Origin: a virus
DNA length: 43,659 nucleotides
Reading direction: 5' to 3' (one strand)
IMG/VR virus record: IMGVR_UViG_3300024261_000058
Coordinates: 1-43,659 of that record
Position 1 is the stretch's first letter, and each line of letters starts with the position of its first letter. Below are positions 26,231-35,700 of this stretch, in pieces. A program made the translations under genes and the position numbers. The notes beneath the pieces are model-generated. The model was not told the origin of the DNA and searched no databases. It saw only the letters and a program-made list of their open reading frames with translations.

Positions 26231-28927
26231 ATGGCATATCAGAATTTAACTTTACGAAACATTGCAGGTGAGATCACTGCAGTTTATAATGACGGTACCT
26301 TCCGTTCCTTAACGCCTCCAGATCCACGTTCAGGATCCACGGCAGCCTTTGTTGGTACTGCAGAGACTGGCGTTATTCATGAGTTCTTTGAGCATGTAGA
26401 CAGGAGTCTAACATTCAGAGAATTCGGTGCTGATTCAGAAATCGCACAAATGGTACAGAGTGCAAAAGTGAGCGATGCAGCCTTACCTGTTATCGTTTCT
26501 AGAATCGGTGCAAAGAATTTTAACTTTGCAATCACTCGTCCTACGGCGGAAGGCTTCTATGAGAAGGACCATCTGGTTGACGTAACTCCTCTCTTCGTAC
26601 AAGAAGAGAACAGTGATTTAAATCGAAAAGACACTTTAAGTACTTTAAAGATGATCCTTCTGCCTTATGTTGATGGAAGTCTAGCTAAGCAAAGACTAAT
26701 TTTAGGCTTAACAAGGAATGATGGCGAAGTCTCAGTAGTTTATGACTCTGAGAGAAAACTAATTTCTCAAGGCGAGTCCATTTTCAATATTGAGCTGAAC
26801 CTACCTATTGGTGAGTTGTTGCTCACCAACTCAGCACTGAAAGCAGCAGACCAAATAAAAGTTGCTGATAATGCTAACGGATTCCTCTACAAAGACCAAC
26901 CTAATACTATTCAAAACAGTAGCAGCGAAAGACTTGATTTGCTTCGTGAGCTCAACAACATTGTGGAGTTTGACTGGACGAACGCAAAGTTCTTGGCTGA
27001 GTGGCACGTTACTGACGCTCCTAATGGAGTTCAGCTGACAGATGTTCATGTGCTATATCCTTATGAAGCTACTACCCCCGCCGATGTTGTTCAGACTCTC
27101 AATGAGCTAACTGATGCAAAGATCGAGCAGATTAACGGAAAGTCTAACAAGGACTTATCAAACGTATCAAAGCGATATGTAGGTACAGACTTGGCTTATC
27201 GTGGACTAGAGTATGAGAACGTCGGCTTCATCTACTGTGAAGGGTGTCATGCTGATATCGAGTCAATTGATATTGATGTTGATTTGGCTGGCAAGACGAC
27301 AGGCGAACAACTAACTTGGCCACAACGAAACCTTGGGAACTTATGGAAAGTAGTACATAACGGACAAGAGTACTCCTACATGTTCGGTCGTAATGATCCT
27401 TTTGAGATTGCAGATCAAGCACCTACCTATAGGGTAGACTTAGATAACGGCGGCGGTGCCGCTACTTGTATCTTCCAGTTCAGTGAAGCCCAGCGAGCGA
27501 TTGGCGATCTTTTAAATTTGGTTGAAGTGCATTTCCATGAGTTGGGCAATGGTGTTGCTACGACCGTGGAGAGCTTTGCAAACAAAAAAGGCATGATTGA
27601 ATGTCATATAAGTGTTGCTGCTGACTCTGTTAACCCAATAATTAAAACCGATTTCTTTAATCTTCAGATTGATGAGAACGCCGCTATTACACTTGTAAAC
27701 GGGTTAGTGACTCGACTACGACCTTCTCTGGTAAACGCTACAGAAGACCTGTCCAACTGGTTGAAATCAGCTGACGCTAAAGACACGGCTGGCAACGATT
27801 GGAATTCAGACGACCCTTTTGTGATGACTCATTATGACCTCACAGGTCAGTTCGTTCCAGAAGCAGTAGTCAAAAAATTGTTTAAATTTGAAGAAGGCTT
27901 GCCAGATCAAACCGCTGAGCATGGCGCAACTCTTGTCGCTACCAAAGCTCAGGTTCGAGAGATCTCTTTCTTACATCAGTCTGCCCAAGCAGCATATCAG
28001 GCTTCAACCAACTACTCGCAAACTCTTGCGATCGTACCTACAAGTGCACCAAGCAATAGTAATGACGGTTTGGCAAGCTGGGCTGGTAACACTCCAACGT
28101 ATGAAGTCAGTTCTAATGGCAAGTTAGAAGTAACTGTTAACGGCACTAATGTTCTTGGGAATAAGCTTCTTGCAGGAAATACGTCTTATAGAGGCGGTGC
28201 CGCTTTCGGCGGCATCATTCTTACTAACGGTAACGATTTACCTAGTAAGATTCCTTATGGAATAGATGACGACGATGAAGCCGTTGATGCTTTTGGTCAA
28301 GTGATTGATCTCGGAAAGCATGTTGTTGTGGTTGGAGCTTATGGTCTTGTTCAAGACCCTGCAAGCGTTTTGGCACAAGGCAATAACGCTCGTAGAAATC
28401 CTATTTATGTAAATGCTGGGCCTAAAATTTGTGGCATGTTGAATGCACTTCCTCCTGGATCAGAGCCAATCGGAACTGTAAACGGAAGAGTTTCAGGAAT
28501 GACCCCTCGGCATAGAACCAGCATGGCCATTTTGAATGACCTTGCCTTTATGCGTATTTGTATGATTGATCAGAACTCAGTGATTTCTTCAATCTATAGT
28601 GCTGCGAATCCGACTTCTGATTATCGCAAGATCAGTTCTACCTTGGCTGCAAATGCAATCTTAGGTCAACTACGAAGAATTTGCATGCCTTATATTGGAC
28701 GTCCATTCAAGGATGAGCAAATAGCTTCTCTTACACAGACTATCGATGGCGTAATGAAGCAGATGGTTACGGCTGATCATGCTCAAAGAATCGATGTATC
28801 TTTGAGTGCCTCAAGACTTGATAGGATTAATGGTGTTTTAAAAGCTTCTGTACGGTTTGTACCGCCGCTCTCTATTGAAGCTATTACTGTTGAAATCACC
28901 CTTGAGCCTCCTGCGGCTGGCAATTAA
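26231..28927 (+). CDS. Contractile tail sheath protein
   Basis: An 898-residue sheath protein with a strong AGAGGAG ribosome-binding site. The N-terminus (GSTAAFVGTAETG) and especially the C-terminal domain, about 770-898 (RRICMPYIGRPFKDEQ, then IDVSLSASRLDRINGVLK, VRFVPPLSIEAITVEI), match the conserved sheath folds whose strand exchange builds the contractile cylinder. LGKHVVVVGAYG near 695 is typical of the domain before it. At 898 residues it is longer than T4 gp18 (659), so extra surface domains are expected in the middle, about 200-600. This gene fixes the virion type as a myovirus. Confidence 0.92.
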   Translation: MAYQNLTLRNIAGEITAVYNDGTFRSLTPPDPRSGSTAAFVGTAETGVIHEFFEHVDRSLTFREFGADSEIAQMVQSAKVSDAALPVIVSRIGAKNFNFAITRPTAEGFYEKDHLVDVTPLFVQEENSDLNRKDTLSTLKMILLPYVDGSLAKQRLILGLTRNDGEVSVVYDSERKLISQGESIFNIELNLPIGELLLTNSALKAADQIKVADNANGFLYKDQPNTIQNSSSERLDLLRELNNIVEFDWTNAKFLAEWHVTDAPNGVQLTDVHVLYPYEATTPADVVQTLNELTDAKIEQINGKSNKDLSNVSKRYVGTDLAYRGLEYENVGFIYCEGCHADIESIDIDVDLAGKTTGEQLTWPQRNLGNLWKVVHNGQEYSYMFGRNDPFEIADQAPTYRVDLDNGGGAATCIFQFSEAQRAIGDLLNLVEVHFHELGNGVATTVESFANKKGMIECHISVAADSVNPIIKTDFFNLQIDENAAITLVNGLVTRLRPSLVNATEDLSNWLKSADAKDTAGNDWNSDDPFVMTHYDLTGQFVPEAVVKKLFKFEEGLPDQTAEHGATLVATKAQVREISFLHQSAQAAYQASTNYSQTLAIVPTSAPSNSNDGLASWAGNTPTYEVSSNGKLEVTVNGTNVLGNKLLAGNTSYRGGAAFGGIILTNGNDLPSKIPYGIDDDDEAVDAFGQVIDLGKHVVVVGAYGLVQDPASVLAQGNNARRNPIYVNAGPKICGMLNALPPGSEPIGTVNGRVSGMTPRHRTSMAILNDLAFMRICMIDQNSVISSIYSAANPTSDYRKISSTLAANAILGQLRRICMPYIGRPFKDEQIASLTQTIDGVMKQMVTADHAQRIDVSLSASRLDRINGVLKASVRFVPPLSIEAITVEITLEPPAAGN

Positions 28928-28949
28928 TTTAATTTGAAAGGCTTTAACA

Positions 28950-29714
28950 ATGGCAACTTCTTTAGATTTATCTAGAACATATACTTCTTACTCTGGTGTC
29001 GACATTAGAGTTATTATTAATGGCGCTCCTGCAGGATCTATGCAGGCGCTATCTTATGCAATTCAACGTGAGAAAGCACCTATATACGTTATGGGATCAG
29101 TGGACCCTGTATCTTATTCTCGTGGTAAGCGCGGTATTGCAGGAACTATGATTTCCTTAATGATGGATACTCACTTTTTAATGAGTGAATCTTTCCAAGG
29201 GGAGTCTTATCTGGCTGATAAGAATGAAATCTTTGGTAGCATAAATGGTCCGCTAGACAACGCTCAGGGCGATCAAGCTGACAACTCAAGTGTTACATTG
29301 AATGATCGCAGGGGCAATCAGTTCCAAGGTACTGAAACTCCAGTTGGAGGAGCAAACGCTGGATATCGTATAGATACTCCTGCTGGAATTTACGACCTGG
29401 GGAGCTTGGGATCGAACTATTCTGTTGCTCCTGTGTACTACGTAGATCAAATTCTTCCTTTCGATATAGCTATAGTAGCAGCAAATGAATATGGGCAATC
29501 TGCTCAAATGCGTTTGTATGGCTGTGAGATCTTAAACGAGGGTTCTGGATTCTCGATTGATGATATCGTAATCGAGAACCAAATGACCTACGTTTGTCGA
29601 ACCATTTTGCCTTGGCGTAGCTTTAAGCTTGCAGGTGTAGAGAACGGTGGTAATGATGTACGTGCTAAACTTTATGAGGGCAACAAAACTGCTAGACAAG
29701 CTCGACGCACATAA
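28950..29714 (+). CDS. Tail tube protein
   Basis: A 254-residue protein directly after the sheath, the normal place of the tube gene. Motifs are YSGVDIRVIING near the N-terminus, ALSYAIQREKAPIYVMGS at about 33-50, and SRGKRGIAGTM at about 57-67. These form the beta-hairpins of tube subunits that stack into hexameric rings. The C-terminal part has YGCEILNEGSGFSIDD. Two further related proteins follow, but this is the one closest to the sheath and ends at a terminator, consistent with high expression. RBS GAAAGG lies upstream. Confidence 0.8.
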   Translation: MATSLDLSRTYTSYSGVDIRVIINGAPAGSMQALSYAIQREKAPIYVMGSVDPVSYSRGKRGIAGTMISLMMDTHFLMSESFQGESYLADKNEIFGSINGPLDNAQGDQADNSSVTLNDRRGNQFQGTETPVGGANAGYRIDTPAGIYDLGSLGSNYSVAPVYYVDQILPFDIAIVAANEYGQSAQMRLYGCEILNEGSGFSIDDIVIENQMTYVCRTILPWRSFKLAGVENGGNDVRAKLYEGNKTARQARRT

Positions 29715-29745
29715 TAGTCTGATTTAAGATATATTTCAAATAGTA

Positions 29746-29775
29746 TTTACAATACATAATTGTAACTGATATAAA
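29746..29775 (+). promoter_or_regulatory. Sigma70-like promoter candidate overlapping a terminator
   Basis: TTTACA (29746-29751) and TATAAA (29770-29775) are separated by 18 bases, each differing from the sigma70 consensus at one position. The -10 overlaps the first bases of the terminator stem, so a transcript starting near 29782 would lack the 5' half of the hairpin and read into the next gene with a short leader containing GAGG. Confidence 0.4.
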
Positions 29776-29797
29776 GGAGCTACGGCTCCTTTTTTTT
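29773..29797 (+). terminator. Intrinsic terminator after the tube gene
   Basis: AAAGGAGC (29773-29780) pairs with GCTCCTTT (29785-29792) around a TACG loop, followed by five more T. It lies in the gap after the tube gene and should separate sheath/tube expression from downstream tail genes. Confidence 0.88.
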
Positions 29798-29811
29798 ATT
29801 GAGGCAATTAT

Positions 29812-30747
29812 ATGAGTGTACCTATAAAGTATTCCTATTCAGGTGCAGACTGTAAGGCTGTTGCTTTTTATAGTAATGTTGATGATTACGCGCGTTATTC
29901 GCCAAAAGAAAATGATGCGTTTTTTACATTTACGACTACACAAGCGTCGAGTAGTGAAACAGAGGAGATTGAGATATCTAGCGCACTGGCGTATAGCATT
30001 CTCTACACTGACGACCGAAAATTTATTAATAAACATACAATCGCTGCGTTTGATGATGCACTCCGTGGTCTCCCTATCGACGGTAGGCGCTCCATGCAAG
30101 AAGGTCAAAGAATTAGAGCTGATTTAAAGTCAAAATATGATGCTCGCTTTCCATCTCAAATACCTTTAGACTCTCTTGCTACGATATCTTATTCTATATA
30201 CGAAGCGAAGTCCCCTGTGCGTCGACTTGGCAATAGAGGAGTTAGTGGTTATACAAGGGGCATTAGGACTATTGCTGGCTCCATGGTTTTTCTTGTTATT
30301 GAAGACCACCCATTATCTAGCTTGATAGATTTACAAAGAAAAAGTAAGAATTTTTCTTTTGATAAAAATAGCAAAGGACATTCTTACCAAATAGTTCACA
30401 AACAAACAGCAAAAAGATTTGTATCTACTTTGTTAGAACCATTTAATATTGGATTGTTTTATAAAACAGAAGTCGCTTTTAGATATAAAGATAAAGCTGA
30501 AAAAGATCATTCCAATCGGCTCCCAGCAATGCGAGATAGCGCTAATTACAGAGATGTCGAAAAAGGATATAAACGAGGATACTCTGAAGGAGCGCATTTA
30601 GTTATATCTGGAATAGATATAATAAGTGAAGGTATGGTTACTTCAGTGAATGACATGGTAACCGAAGTTACCATGCAATTTGTAGCGCAAGATGTTTTCA
30701 ATATTGAGAAAACTAATTTTGATAACGTAAATCTTTCTACGGATTGA
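29812..30747 (+). CDS. Tube-related protein, second copy
   Basis: A 311-residue protein related to the tube protein before it. It begins with YSGADCKAVAFYSN and later has ATISYSIYEAKSPVRRLGN and TRGIRTIAGSMVF, in the same order as the tube motifs. Between them is an insertion of roughly 75 residues containing many Ser, Thr and Glu. The C-terminal IISEGMVTSVNDMVTEVTMQF matches the end of the tube protein. It may be a baseplate tube-initiator ring or a tail-end adaptor, roles for which phages often use tube-fold paralogs. It is the first gene after the terminator and promoter candidate. Confidence 0.7.
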   Translation: MSVPIKYSYSGADCKAVAFYSNVDDYARYSPKENDAFFTFTTTQASSSETEEIEISSALAYSILYTDDRKFINKHTIAAFDDALRGLPIDGRRSMQEGQRIRADLKSKYDARFPSQIPLDSLATISYSIYEAKSPVRRLGNRGVSGYTRGIRTIAGSMVFLVIEDHPLSSLIDLQRKSKNFSFDKNSKGHSYQIVHKQTAKRFVSTLLEPFNIGLFYKTEVAFRYKDKAEKDHSNRLPAMRDSANYRDVEKGYKRGYSEGAHLVISGIDIISEGMVTSVNDMVTEVTMQFVAQDVFNIEKTNFDNVNLSTD

Positions 30748-30757
30748 AGGTATCTCA

Positions 30758-31231
30758 ATGAGCAATTATAACTATCAATACTTTTCTGGAGCTAATGTTT
30801 ATATTAAAATAAAAGCTTCAGAAGATCCAAACCCTGCAAAAAGAGTAATAGAGTGCGCTGGATTATCTTATTCTATATCTAATAGCCAACAACCAGTATA
30901 TGGTTATGCTTCAACCCTATATGATGCAATGCTTCCTGGAAGGGTTATCGTTCAAGGGAACTTTGTAGTGAATTATACAGAACCTTTCTCTGTTGAAAGC
31001 ATGCTCGGGAAAGGGTTCGAAGATGACAATCATTATTATAGTGCGGTTGAAGTAGGGAATTACCTATTCCCTTTATTTGATATTGAAATAATTTTTAGTA
31101 GTAATAACGAGAAAAATCAGGTAATTAAACATTGTGGGTTAATCTCCTCTGGACAAACCGTTCAGGTAAATGAGCAAGTAATCCTACAAGAATATGGTTT
31201 TTTAGGGAGACATGTAGTCCCTAAAAGCTAA
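30758..31231 (+). CDS. Tube-related protein, third copy
   Basis: A 157-residue protein, the shortest of the three tube-like products. It opens with YFSGANVYIKIKAS, followed by GLSYSISNSQQPVYGYAS and MLPGRVIVQGNFVV, again the same motif order, and ends with GLISSGQTVQVNEQVILQ. The close spacing (10 bases after the previous stop) shows co-transcription. A baseplate or tube-end adaptor role is likely. The sequence is much diverged from the 254-residue protein, so relationship is by pattern and not identity. Confidence 0.65.
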   Translation: MSNYNYQYFSGANVYIKIKASEDPNPAKRVIECAGLSYSISNSQQPVYGYASTLYDAMLPGRVIVQGNFVVNYTEPFSVESMLGKGFEDDNHYYSAVEVGNYLFPLFDIEIIFSSNNEKNQVIKHCGLISSGQTVQVNEQVILQEYGFLGRHVVPKS

Positions 31232-31269
31232 ACTTATCAATTGCAATTAGTAAAGAGGATTAACGAACA

Positions 31270-32034
31270 ATGGGTTTAGAAGGAAGAAGAATAGATGACA
31301 ACACTGTAGTTTTTGGAAAACCTTTAGACGATAAAGCTTTGAATGCTTTTAAAAAGCGTTCTCCAACTGCTGAGAATATAATTAAGTCTTTACCAAAATC
31401 TGCGTTTCTACCTATTTCAAAAGAAGAGGTTTACTCAATTGAAGAGCCAGAAGAGCCAGAAGAAATTATCAATTTCTCTGCTGATCGAAAAGCAGCAAAA
31501 AAGAAAACAGCAACCAAAAAGAAACCAAAACAAGAGGTTAAAATGAATTTAGAAGAAGAGCTCGAAATGCTAGAACAGAAAGTCATTGATGATAAAGCTG
31601 AAATTCTTGAAGAGCAAGCACCAGCACCTGTTCCTGAAATGAAAGACCAAATTTTAGAATTGCTTTCAGCTGATTCTGACGCCCCCAGTGAAGAGACAAT
31701 AAATGCCTGGAAAGAGAAGTATGGTAAAAACGGCATACATGTTATGGCATTTGGAGAAGGTGACATATATATATACCATCACCTAACTAGAGGTGAATGG
31801 AAGAAAATAAAAGACATCATGAATAGACTGAAAGAATCAGGATCTGTTGGTGACGAAGTAGAAGAAAAACTAAAAGAGAAGGTTGTTCTTTACTGTGTTT
31901 TGTACCCAAAGATAGACGATCAATGGCTAGAGTATTGCAAGGCTGGCGTTATTGATTCATTATATCAAATGATCTTATTGAACTCTGGGTTTCTAACCCC
32001 TCAGCAAGCGATGCTCTTAACAACTCAGCTTTAA
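31270..32034 (+). CDS. Tail assembly chaperone-like protein, first
   Basis: A 254-residue protein. The N-terminal half is charged, with an EEPEEPEE repeat near 58-65 and a Lys/Ala-rich stretch near 72-90, probably unstructured. The C-terminal half (INAWKEKYG at about 144-152, DIYIYHHLTRGEW at 165-177, KVVLYCVLYP, then SLYQMILLNSGF) fits phage tail-assembly chaperones that bind the tape measure protein. It precedes a second protein of similar pattern and two giant genes, one of which may be the tape measure protein. RBS AGAGGA is 10 bases upstream. Confidence 0.65.
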   Translation: MGLEGRRIDDNTVVFGKPLDDKALNAFKKRSPTAENIIKSLPKSAFLPISKEEVYSIEEPEEPEEIINFSADRKAAKKKTATKKKPKQEVKMNLEEELEMLEQKVIDDKAEILEEQAPAPVPEMKDQILELLSADSDAPSEETINAWKEKYGKNGIHVMAFGEGDIYIYHHLTRGEWKKIKDIMNRLKESGSVGDEVEEKLKEKVVLYCVLYPKIDDQWLEYCKAGVIDSLYQMILLNSGFLTPQQAMLLTTQL

Positions 32035-32042
32035 GATAAACT

Positions 32043-32720
32043 ATGAACTTAAGGGAAATCGCAAGTTCGAAAGAAGAGCTATATTTAATTAACTTTGATT
32101 ATAATGGCTATATCTTTCGACTATTAACGCTGGGAGAGTTTAATAGGTTTAACAAGCTATTAAACAATGGTGTTATTGCGCCATTCTTTATTTATGAAGA
32201 AATATTTAATTATTGCAGCGATTATAAATATGAGAACATCAGTTACAATGTTCTTGCAGGGCATGCAATTACTGCTGGAAACCTAATATATTATCTAAGT
32301 GGCAACAAAGAAGGAAAAGATTTTTTAATTGAAATTGCCCAAAAAAGAGAAGAGCTAAACTCTGATTCAATTTATGAGCATATGAAGATTGTCATCTTAA
32401 CAGCTTTTGTTAGTTACACTCCAAAAGACATACAGTCCATGACTGAAAAAGACTTTATCTACAACTTTGTTTGTGCTGAAAACAAACTAGCAAAAACAAA
32501 AGAAGGGTTCCAAAGAGTAGATCTGAAAGCAATTTACGACGAACTCTACTCACCTAAAAAAGAACCCTCTAAAGAAAAAGAAGTAGTTCATAATGTAGAA
32601 AAAATGGAACAAGAAATAGGATACTGGGAAGTTCAAGAAGCAGAACAAAAGTTTCTGCAAGAAGAAAGGCAGAAGTTAAAAGCTGAGTATTTAAAATCGC
32701 TTGACGAAAGAAAAGGCTAG
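32043..32720 (+). CDS. Tail assembly chaperone-like protein, second
   Basis: A 225-residue protein starting eight bases after the previous stop. Residues 13-40 (LYLINFDYNGYIFRLLTLGEF) resemble the YIYHHLTRGEW region of the preceding protein, and FFIYEEIFNYC follows. The C-terminal 55 residues are a Glu/Lys/Gln-rich coiled coil. Many phages make two chaperone products by a frameshift; here they are separate genes. Alternative: an unrelated small tail protein. The stop is followed two bases later by the first giant gene. Confidence 0.6.
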   Translation: MNLREIASSKEELYLINFDYNGYIFRLLTLGEFNRFNKLLNNGVIAPFFIYEEIFNYCSDYKYENISYNVLAGHAITAGNLIYYLSGNKEGKDFLIEIAQKREELNSDSIYEHMKIVILTAFVSYTPKDIQSMTEKDFIYNFVCAENKLAKTKEGFQRVDLKAIYDELYSPKKEPSKEKEVVHNVEKMEQEIGYWEVQEAEQKFLQEERQKLKAEYLKSLDERKG

Positions 32721-32722
32721 CC

Positions 32723-35700
32723 ATGTACACTTCTCAAGGCCCTGGAGGGCTTTACTATAGCGCCGCTACTGCAGAGCCTGAGATGCATCCATTGATTGAA
32801 CTGGGCGCCTCCTTGGCGCCTTACGTTGGTGGAGCTGCAGGAGCGGGATATCTGGCTACTCAAAGATATCCAAACTCAGAATATACTTATTTTGACACAA
32901 GCTTAAAAACCGTTAGGAATGTATTAAATAGATTCCCAATGGGATTTTTGAATACGTTTCGCTTGGCTGAGCTTGGTTCTTATAAAATGACTGGAGCCGC
33001 TTTAGGGCTGGAACAAGCACCTTCGGTTGCAGATCCAAACAAAATGGTTAGGCGACAAGTTTTCGGAGAAGATCTTTTCAACAAGGAAACCAAAAGGCTT
33101 TTTGAAGAGACTATCTCAAGAAACGAATTTGAATCTGTAAGAGGGAATTTAGAAAAAGGTAATTATCAATTTGTTTTCGAGATGGATGAGGGTCAAACTG
33201 GTAGAGGTCAGCTTTACGTACAAGAATTAAAAGAAGATTGGATTAAAGTAACCGACCCTGAAACACTCATGGATGAGCAGCAAAGAGTAAAAGCTCCAAA
33301 AGAGGGAACTACGCGCCTTGTGAGTAGAAATGTTGCTGGGATGCATCTTGTCTCCAGTGCTGAAACCTTAGATATAGTAGGGCCTGAAGATGTTAGAAGT
33401 GTAACAAATCCTGTTTATACGGGTACTGCTCAAAATGTTATTGGTAAAGTAGAAAAGCCAAACGATTTTTATAGGTCTAATATTACTGGTCAGCAACCAA
33501 AGATAGGGTTGGTTCCCTCCATTGAAGGCCCTGTTCAGGGTGCGGGGAATTTAAAGAGGCGCTTAGCCGTCCCGGCCAGTTATCTTTCTATGGGTATCAA
33601 TCGCTTTAACAAGCTCATAACGGCTACCTTTAACCAGATGCCTGTACTAGGAAGAACTTTAGAGAAGGTTATGGATCGGACAGGGTTCAGTTTAAAAACT
33701 ACTCCAGATACCTTCTACAAGCAATATTTAAGTTTAGGACTTAAGGCTACCAAAATAGCAGGGTTGTATTTGGGGGTAAGAACCGTCGATCATTACAGAG
33801 AGAAATTCGGTCTAGCTGGCAACCTTGTTGCATCTGCAGGAGTCTCTTTTGGTATGATGAAAGTGTATGAAAAAGTAGCAACACAAGCAACAGAAGCTAC
33901 AAGAAACAAATTAGGGTTGATATCTTTTGGAGTCCAGATGTTAATGCCTGGTTTTGACCAAGGAATTATGGAGGGGATAGCTACTACTGGAGTTAACCTA
34001 GATATAGGCCGATCTTACATAGGGAAATATACTGGCCTTTCTCATATTAGGAGAGGCATTGAAGGAGCTTTGCCTGGCTTTACAAACTTAACAACTGGAC
34101 TATACTTAGGTCTAGGCGTTGCTGCTTTGTCTTATAGTGGTTTTGGAAACAGATATGTGGAGTCTTCCACTAAGGGAAGCCTCCACTTTGGTCAAGAAAT
34201 CTTCAAGCATGTAGACGATTTGCTGAAGGGTCGTTTTGGTTTTGTTGCTGGAGGTGTTGGCGAAAAGATTCAATTGCCAGCATTACCAAAAGATCTTATC
34301 AAAGGTCCATTGCTTGATATTTTGTATCCTACTCATGCTAACCCAAGCGAATTGTTTAAAAAACTAAATCCCTTTGCTGACAAGATACTAGAGCTTGGAG
34401 CAGAGGATTCTAGAGTTGTGGAGTATCAAAAGAGACTAGACAAAATGTTAGAAGGGAAAAATGTCAATTCTTTATCTTCCAGAGACCTTAAAAAGTTAGG
34501 TGGCTTTTTCTCTTCAAACGAGGAGCTAATCAAAAGCCTTTATGGAGAGACCGCAGATATCGGGTTTATTAAAAACGAAATTGCTGACTTTGAAATCAAA
34601 ATAGCGAAACTTAAATCATCAGAAGTTTATAAAGCAACTAAAGTTAGAAACGAAGTTAACGAGTCTTTGCTAAGACGTGTTTATGAAATCAACCAAAGGT
34701 ATACAGGGGAGGATATATTATCAAAAATTGGTAGAAGGTTAGAAATCTTTGGTGCTGAAGTTTATCATTCGTTTTTTGGTGCCACCATGACGGGAGAAAT
34801 TGACATCGAGCTAGGCGGGAAGCCAACAACAAAAACGGTAGGAGGGGAGTCCATTCTGCAAACATACGAAGAAGTAGCAAAAGGACTAAATGCTTCTCCT
34901 ATCGTAAAGAGGTTTGGAGCTTTGGCATTAGGAGTTACCTTCTTGCATCAAATGATGACAGGTGCTTTTTTTGGGATGATGGAAGATCCTGACGAATTAA
35001 AAGCAATGTATTCAGGGGATAAGCTAGTTGAAGTTAAAAAAGGAAGATGGTGGGAAGCCGGTGGAACGCCTTATGGCGGAGGTCAAACTTCTTATTTCCG
35101 CCCACATGCTTACCACAGCTTTATGACAAAAGCGCAAGAACGTTCAGTTTGGGGAGACGAAACAGATGAGTATTCTCCTTTAACTAAATTCTTTCTGAAG
35201 AATTTCACTTACCACCTAGAAGAAAAAAATTACCATAACAGACCATACCCGTTATCTGGGGCAGCTTTCGAAGATGTACCAGTTTTAGGAAAACTTTTGT
35301 CTGCTACTATTGGGCGTGTAATAAAGCCTACGAAACTAATGCATGAAGAAGAGTTGTACAGAGAAGGTCCTTCGGGCAAAGAAATAGCTTTTTTAAAAGG
35401 CTATGGTTCGAACCCTAGCATGGGAGAGCAAGGGCCTGGCGTGCCCACTAGTCCTTATTCTGGAATGCATACTTTGGGCGCTATACAATATACTTTTAGA
35501 GAAATCGAGGGGTTGACTGGTTATGCTAAGAATGTATTACAAAAAGTTTTTACTGGAAGGGAGGTCTTAGGGACTCGTCAATATTTGATGCAAAATTCAA
35601 ATATGATGGACTCTACAATAGAGTCTTACTGGGATAAAGATTTGGGTGGGTTTGGATTCTTGTCTGAGCCTATACGTAGGTTGTTTCCTCGCCCAAGAGC

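Noticed and set aside
29843-30127. A 94-codon + strand frame inside the second tube-like gene
   Set aside because: Out-of-frame shadow rich in Arg and Leu; the overlapping gene has recognisable motifs.
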